A stretch of 15,296 nt of DNA. It comes from Trachelipus rathkii. Its lineage: Eukaryota; Arthropoda; Malacostraca; Isopoda; Trachelipodidae. The stretch is from NCBI GenBank assembly GCA_015478945.1, contig JABUQX010088823.1, forward strand, positions 1 through 15,296. The letters run 5' to 3'. Below the pieces are notes generated by a model, which worked only from the letters and a program-made list of their open reading frames with translations, ran no database searches and was not told the DNA's origin. This document shows, in pieces, positions 11,641-15,296 of the stretch; position 1 is the stretch's first letter, and each line of letters opens with the position of its first letter. A program made the translations under genes and the position numbers.

Positions 11641-11787
11641 ATGAAAACTGCGTGTCGCACAAGTTACCGCCACCATATGATCAAAGTCGTTGAACACAAC
11701 TTTCGTATAATTAATAAACGAAAACTGTCATTTATGTTGTTCACATTCAATGCACCGAATATAAATTTGTCGGAGAGGAAGTTTTAG
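11641..11787 (+). CDS. 48-codon open frame between two microsatellites (doubtful)
   Basis: An ATG at 11641 opens a frame of 48 codons that closes at TAG 11785-11787, inside the start of the (GA)n tract. The frame fills almost the whole unique island between (TA)n and (GA)n. The predicted product is small and basic (starts MKTACRTSYRHHMIKVVEHN) and matches no family that I recognise. A second in-frame ATG at about 11677 follows CCGCCACCAT, loosely like a vertebrate-style initiation context. It could easily be chance in 147 bp or a relic exon. There is no evidence of expression. Confidence 0.15.
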   Translation: MKTACRTSYRHHMIKVVEHNFRIINKRKLSFMLFTFNAPNINLSERKF

Positions 11788-11816
11788 AGAGAGAGAGAGA
11801 GAGAGAGAGAAGAGAG

Positions 11817-11865
<49 letters not shown>

Positions 11866-11945
11866 AGAGAGAGATGAGAAGAGGAGAGAGAGAGATAGAC
11901 GAGAGAGAGAGAGAAGAGAGAACGAGAGAGACGAGAGAGAGAGAC

Positions 11946-11980
<35 letters not shown>

Positions 11981-12303
11981 AGAGAGGAGAGAGGAGAGAA
12001 GAAGAGGAGGGGCTAGGATGAAAAGAGGGAAAAAGTGAATGAGGGGAGATAAATGATAGAGGGTGGAGAAAGAGGAGGAAATGAAAGTTAAGAAGAGGGA
12101 ATTGTGAGAGATGTCGGTAAGACAGAGGTAAGGAATTAGGGATATGAGAAAAGGTAGGAAGAGAAAAATGATGGAAGATGAGTGAGATAACATCATCAGA
12201 AAAACAAGAGAGAGAGAAAGAGAAAATAAGAGAAAAAGAGAAGATGAGAGAGAGAGAAGAGAGAGAAGAGAGAGAGAGAGAGAGATATGGAGAGAGCAGA
12301 GTA

Positions 12304-12335
<32 letters not shown>

Positions 12336-12339
12336 GAGA
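11786..12339. repeat. (GA)n polypurine tract
   Basis: About 550 bp is almost all purine on the plus strand: near-perfect GA blocks at 11786-11875, 11960-11980 and 12240-12339, and degenerate GGA/GAAA-rich purine in between (about 12000-12235). The 215-codon minus-strand frame, rich in serine and leucine, is an artefact of the repeat. Confidence 0.95.
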
Positions 12340-12404
12340 CATTGAAACTCAAAATTTCATTATGCCTATTGTTTCGCACTTCACTCGATTTCACTCTCTC
12401 ATCA

Positions 12405-12422
12405 TTTTTTTTTTTTTTTTTT
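12405..12422. repeat. T18 homopolymer run
   Basis: A run of 18 T lies at the junction between the purine-rich and pyrimidine-rich halves. Confidence 0.9.
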
Positions 12423-12800
12423 CTAACACCGGCTTTCTCTATCGTTCTTCCTCCTTACCGGTCTTTTTAGCGTTCTCTCTCTTCTAATATTCTGCCTCCT
12501 CTCTGTCATATCTTTCTCTCTTTTTTAATTTCTCTCTCCATGTCTCTTATTCCCTTTCTCTTGTTCTCTGTCTCTGTCTCTGGTCTGCTGTCTGGTCTCT
12601 GTCTGGTCCCTCTGGTTCTCTCTCTGGTCCCTGGTCCCTGTCTGTCTGTTTTGTCTCTGCTCTCTCTCCATCTCTCTCTCTCTCTCATCTGCCGGTTGAC
12701 GTTGTCCGTAGATCCTGCTCTCTCTCTCTCCTCTCTCTCCTTTCCTCCTTATCTCTCTCTCTTGCTCTCTATTTCTAATTATCTCGTCCCTCTCTTTTAA
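12423..12800. repeat. (CT)n-rich polypyrimidine tract with CTGGTC units
   Basis: A pyrimidine-rich plus strand carries TCTCTC blocks and, at about 12570-12660, variant units such as TCTCTGTCTCTGG and GGTCCCTGGTCCC. A small mixed-sequence insertion lies at about 12688-12715. Frames on both strands are repeat artefacts. Confidence 0.93.
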
Positions 12801-13255
12801 TATTTTATGTGTGTTGTGTGTTCTCTAGTCATGACCAGCTCAAATTAAAATTAAAAATATTAGTTAACATAGTGACTTCTTAAAATGTGAACACGTAACA
12901 ATACAGCGACTCCTTATTTATTCTCTGTATGGAATATTCAACATAATAGAATCCTACCCTTATAATCATTGTCCTAATCTAAATGAAAAATAAAAGCCTT
13001 TAAATGTCATTAATTTGAGTCTTTAAAAAAATTCCCTCTTCCTCCCTCCGCTCCCTCATGTGCAAAAAAAAAAAAAAATAAAAAAAAGGTTTTAACCACC
13101 CGCAAAAGATGTAAAATAAAACCCCCCAAATGATCCATTTAAATGCGTCATCAAGCGAAACACTATTTTATCACCTAATAATGATCAATGACATCAAATC
13201 AGTATTACTTTTTATCCGCCTCGATGATGATTACTCTCATGACATCATTATATCT
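12801..13255. other. Unassigned AT-rich DNA with an A-rich run
   Basis: Mixed AT-rich sequence contains an adenine-rich run at about 13064-13088 preceded by TTCCCTCTTCCTCCCTCCGC. It could be the tail of a retroposed copy, but no body of such an element is recognisable upstream. Confidence 0.4.
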
Positions 13256-13513
13256 TTAAATAGCCGCTCGTAATTCGTCAGTAATTTTCGTATTATACTC
13301 TTGTAATTCTCCTATACATTTCTCCTGCTTTGAATTATAGTTTTTTGCCCTTTGTATCTGTCGTAGTGATAATTTTGGGATAATATGTTTTAAACAAAAA
13401 TTACGCAATGCGTTGTTATTGTATGGCGGCTCAACAATCAATACTTCAGCGCGATTGATTTTGAATGAAATCCAGATTTGTAACTCCTGGGTTTGCCTAT
13501 TTCGCTTTCTCCA
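13256..13513 (-). CDS. 86-codon open stretch, unknown (possible exon or relic)
   Basis: On the minus strand the frame is open from just after a TGA at 13514-13516 down to the stop at 13256-13258. There is no ATG at its beginning; the first listed initiator is a TTG at 13441. The product has mixed amino-acid use unlike the repeat frames, for example VEPPYNNNALRNFCLKHI and a charged, helical-looking end with QEYNTKITDELRAAI. I recognise no family. It could be an internal exon, a relic of a mobile element or chance. Confidence 0.25.
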   Translation of the reverse strand, partial: WRKRNRQTQELQIWISFKINRAEVLIVEPPYNNNALRNFCLKHIIPKLSLRQIQRAKNYNSKQEKCIGELQEYNTKITDELRAAI

Positions 13514-13530
13514 TCATTGCGCCCTCTTTC

Positions 13531-13561
<31 letters not shown>

Positions 13562-13563
13562 CT

Positions 13564-13598
<35 letters not shown>

Positions 13599-13637
13599 CT
13601 CTCTCTTCTCCTCTCTCTCTCTCTGTCTCTCTTCTCT
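13531..13637. repeat. (CT)n microsatellite
   Basis: CT array with GTCTCT and TTCTCC interruptions. Serine/leucine frames over it are artefacts. Confidence 0.95.
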
Positions 13638-13766
13638 AAAAATATGGTGCGCATATCATTCCTTTTATCAATCCGTCTCGTATTTTACTATCAAAAATAA
13701 GTAAATATGTATGCATGTAAGAATTCCCCTATCCCCATCTAATCTAGTCTATGCCTTAGTCACTAC
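13638..13766. other. Short unassigned island
   Basis: Mixed sequence between the CT array and the tetranucleotide array. Nothing in it is recognisable. Confidence 0.4.
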
Positions 13767-13845
13767 TATCTATCTATCTATCTATCTATCAATCTATCTA
13801 TCTATCTATATATCTCATCTATCTATCTAATCTATTTAATCTATC
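13767..13845. repeat. (TATC)n tetranucleotide microsatellite
   Basis: About 20 TATC/CTAT units, uninterrupted at first (13767-13790) and then degenerate (AATC, CATC and TTAA variants). Confidence 0.95.
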
Positions 13846-13930
13846 ATGATATCTATTTCTATAATAAACAAATTTTAATGTGTATATTCTTAGAAGTTAA
13901 ATTTCCTAAAGTCAAATTATTAGGCCACTT
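13846..13930. other. Unassigned AT-rich spacer
   Basis: Mixed AT-rich sequence between the TATC array and the C-rich run. Nothing in it is recognisable. Confidence 0.35.
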
Positions 13931-13982
13931 CCCTCCTCACCCTCTTCCCCTTCTCCCCTCCTACACTCCCCCCTCCTCCCCC
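13931..13982 (-). other. G-quadruplex-capable run (minus strand)
   Basis: The plus strand carries C runs of 3, 3, 4, 4, 6 and 5 at 13931, 13940, 13947, 13955, 13968 and 13978. On the minus strand four or more G runs of at least three are separated by loops of 4-6 bases, which fits the usual G3+N1-7 quadruplex pattern. The plus strand could form an i-motif. Confidence 0.7.
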
Positions 13983-14140
13983 GTTCAAAAATTTGAGATT
14001 GATTAGGAATGCAAGAGAATGGAATGCCAATTGAACATGTATAAGAGGATTTGCAAATAGGGAATAACCCCAAACTACATATTTTCCGACTTTGGAGAAG
14101 ATAGAGCCTTAAAATACGTTGTTTAATGGTTCTAATTAAA
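13983..14140. other. Unassigned mixed-composition spacer
   Basis: This stretch, of more balanced composition than its surroundings, lies between the C-rich run and the T/G-rich domain. I see no open frame of useful length and no recognisable motif. Confidence 0.4.
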
Positions 14141-14745
14141 TTTTCTGTCTATATTTTTATCTAAATTGAATCTGGTAGTGTCTGTCTAGTAATTTTTGAT
14201 TTGGTATTATTTGGTATTACCATTGGCATTAATTAATATTATTTGGTATTATTTTTTTTGGTATTCGTTTATTTAGTCTAATAAAATATAACTAATCTTG
14301 AGTTTTAAAATTTAATTTATTTTATTTTTTTTTTTTTTTTGTTTTTTTTTTTTTTTTTTTTTTTTTCATATTATAATTGGCATTAATTAATATAATTTGG
14401 TATTATTAGTTAGTATTATTTTTATTAATACTTCATAAAGGTTTGATTTTAATTGACATAATTTAGTAATGTTTGGTAATATTGCTATTATATTTGGTCT
14501 TAATTAGTTAATTTTGGTTCTTAGTTTTGTTGTTGTTTCTTATAAAGATTTTAATTTGCTATTTATTGTGGTATTTGAATTATTTTTGGTACACTTTATA
14601 TAGATTGGTAATTAATTTTGCGATAAATTTGGTAATTATTTATAATTACTATTTTTTGAATTAATTTAATTATTTACAATAATATTAATTTCAATATTTA
14701 ATTAATTAAGCTTGTTGTTAAATGTTTAAATGAGTTAATAGATGG
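14141..14745. repeat. T/G-skewed AT-rich degenerate repeat domain
   Basis: TTTGGTATTA-type words recur with very few C on the plus strand. A 31-bp segment starting TTGGCATTAATTAATA at 14223-14253 recurs at 14377-14407 with one mismatch. Between the copies lies a T run (14325-14366) broken by one G. No coding frame is seen. Confidence 0.75.
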
Positions 14746-14749
14746 AAGT

Positions 14750-14880
14750 AGCAATTGATCTGAGTAGCTAAGGCAATAGGGCTCAGGGTTCGATCCTCTT
14801 CAAGATCCTAGTAGCAATTTACCTAGTAGTAGTTGGCCTTCTTGAGGATGGGGCTAAGCCCGGGAATCTTATTTTTTTAA
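14750..14880 (+). other. Possible degenerate tRNA-like or SINE head
   Basis: GGTTCGATCC at 14787-14796 fits the RNA polymerase III B-box consensus. A weak A-box-like TAGCTAAGG lies at 14765-14773, but the spacing (about 22 bp) is shorter than in tRNA genes, and no cloverleaf can be closed. The composition here is more balanced than in the flanks. It could be a relic of a tRNA-derived retroposon or a chance match. Confidence 0.3.
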
Positions 14881-14945
14881 TCAAACAGGTTAGGATAGCT
14901 TTAGGTTATAGTTAGTTTTAAGGTCAGGTCAGTGTTACGTTAGGT

Positions 14946-15296
14946 CTAACGTAATTAAATTGCATTTAATATTATTAATTAATAATTAATACAAATTAAT
15001 AATTAAGTAATTAATTGAATTAATAAATTAAATATTAATCTCAATTAATCACCTAATAATAAACAGTTCTTATTAGCTAATTTTAATTACAAAGCTATAT
15101 AATTATTTAATAAATTATTAATTAATTAATCAATAATTACATAACAATAATTACTAAATAATAATTAATAACTTAAATAATTAATAATTTAATATTATAA
15201 ATTAATGTTAAGTATTAAGTGATGAAATAATAAATAATATATTAATTAATTAATTAATATATGTAAATTAATTTAATGGTTAATTAATTAATAATT
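14946..15296. repeat. TTAA/TTAATAA low-complexity tract
   Basis: Almost pure A/T sequence is made of AATTAATT and TTAATAA words to the end of the window, with very few G or C. It has no coding potential. Confidence 0.9.

Noticed and set aside
11747..12394. 215-codon serine/leucine frame on the minus strand
   Set aside because: Translation of the (GA)n tract; the same holds for frames in the CT tracts at 12506-12800 and 13413-13704.
14885..14960. Degenerate TTAGG telomere-like sequence
   Set aside because: Only scattered GGTTAGG and TTTAGGTTA words occur, without tandem order. This is too weak to call an interstitial telomeric repeat.

Overview
This window is AT-rich, repeat-dense eukaryotic DNA. 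I found no intact host protein-coding gene, no rRNA and no functional tRNA. Roughly half of it is microsatellite: very long (TA)n, compound TA/TAA/TATG tracts, (GA)n, (CT)n and TATC. The rest is decayed mobile DNA plus short unassigned islands. The organism is most likely an arthropod. A decapod crustacean would fit the microsatellite load and the style of the non-LTR retrotransposon C-terminus, but this is inference; a mollusc or chelicerate cannot be excluded.

Layout. 1-82 is an unassigned flank. 83-2120 is (TA)n followed by a 1.76 kb TA/TAA compound tract. 2121-2486 is an unassigned island. 2487-3209 holds more TA/TAA tracts with two small islands. 3253-4209 is a cluster of four tRNA-derived SINE units: two tandem units on the minus strand facing two tandem units on the plus strand, which makes a large interrupted palindrome. 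4209-4358 is (TA)n. 4359-4910 is the 3' end of a non-LTR retrotransposon on the minus strand. 4911-6440 mixes AT-rich unassigned DNA with TA/TAA tracts and a short CTG tract. 6440-8145 is a minus-strand, stop-ridden remnant of a LINE ORF2: endonuclease, linker and the start of reverse transcriptase, interrupted by (TA)n at 7346-7470. 8190-9171 is TA/TAA.

About 9172-11147 is a decayed mariner-superfamily DNA transposon with long (about 290 bp) terminal inverted repeats and a minus-strand transposase pseudogene, sitting inside TA-rich DNA as expected for a TA-targeting element. 11148-11640 is TA-rich. 11786-12339 is a purine-only-like (GA) tract that switches, after a T run, to a pyrimidine (CT) tract ending near 12800. 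12801-13530 is mostly unassigned and has one 86-codon open stretch. 13531-13637 is (CT)n, 13767-13845 is TATC, 13931-13982 is a C-rich run with quadruplex potential on the minus strand, and 14141-15296 is T/G-rich then TTAA-rich low-complexity DNA with a weak tRNA-like B box.

Nothing here works as a pathway. The interest lies in mobile-element structure: the palindromic SINE dimers, the NRF-1-type palindrome kept in both transposon inverted repeats, the transposase with two of three catalytic aspartates replaced by asparagine, and the recurring contact between mobile-element ends and (TA)n arrays.
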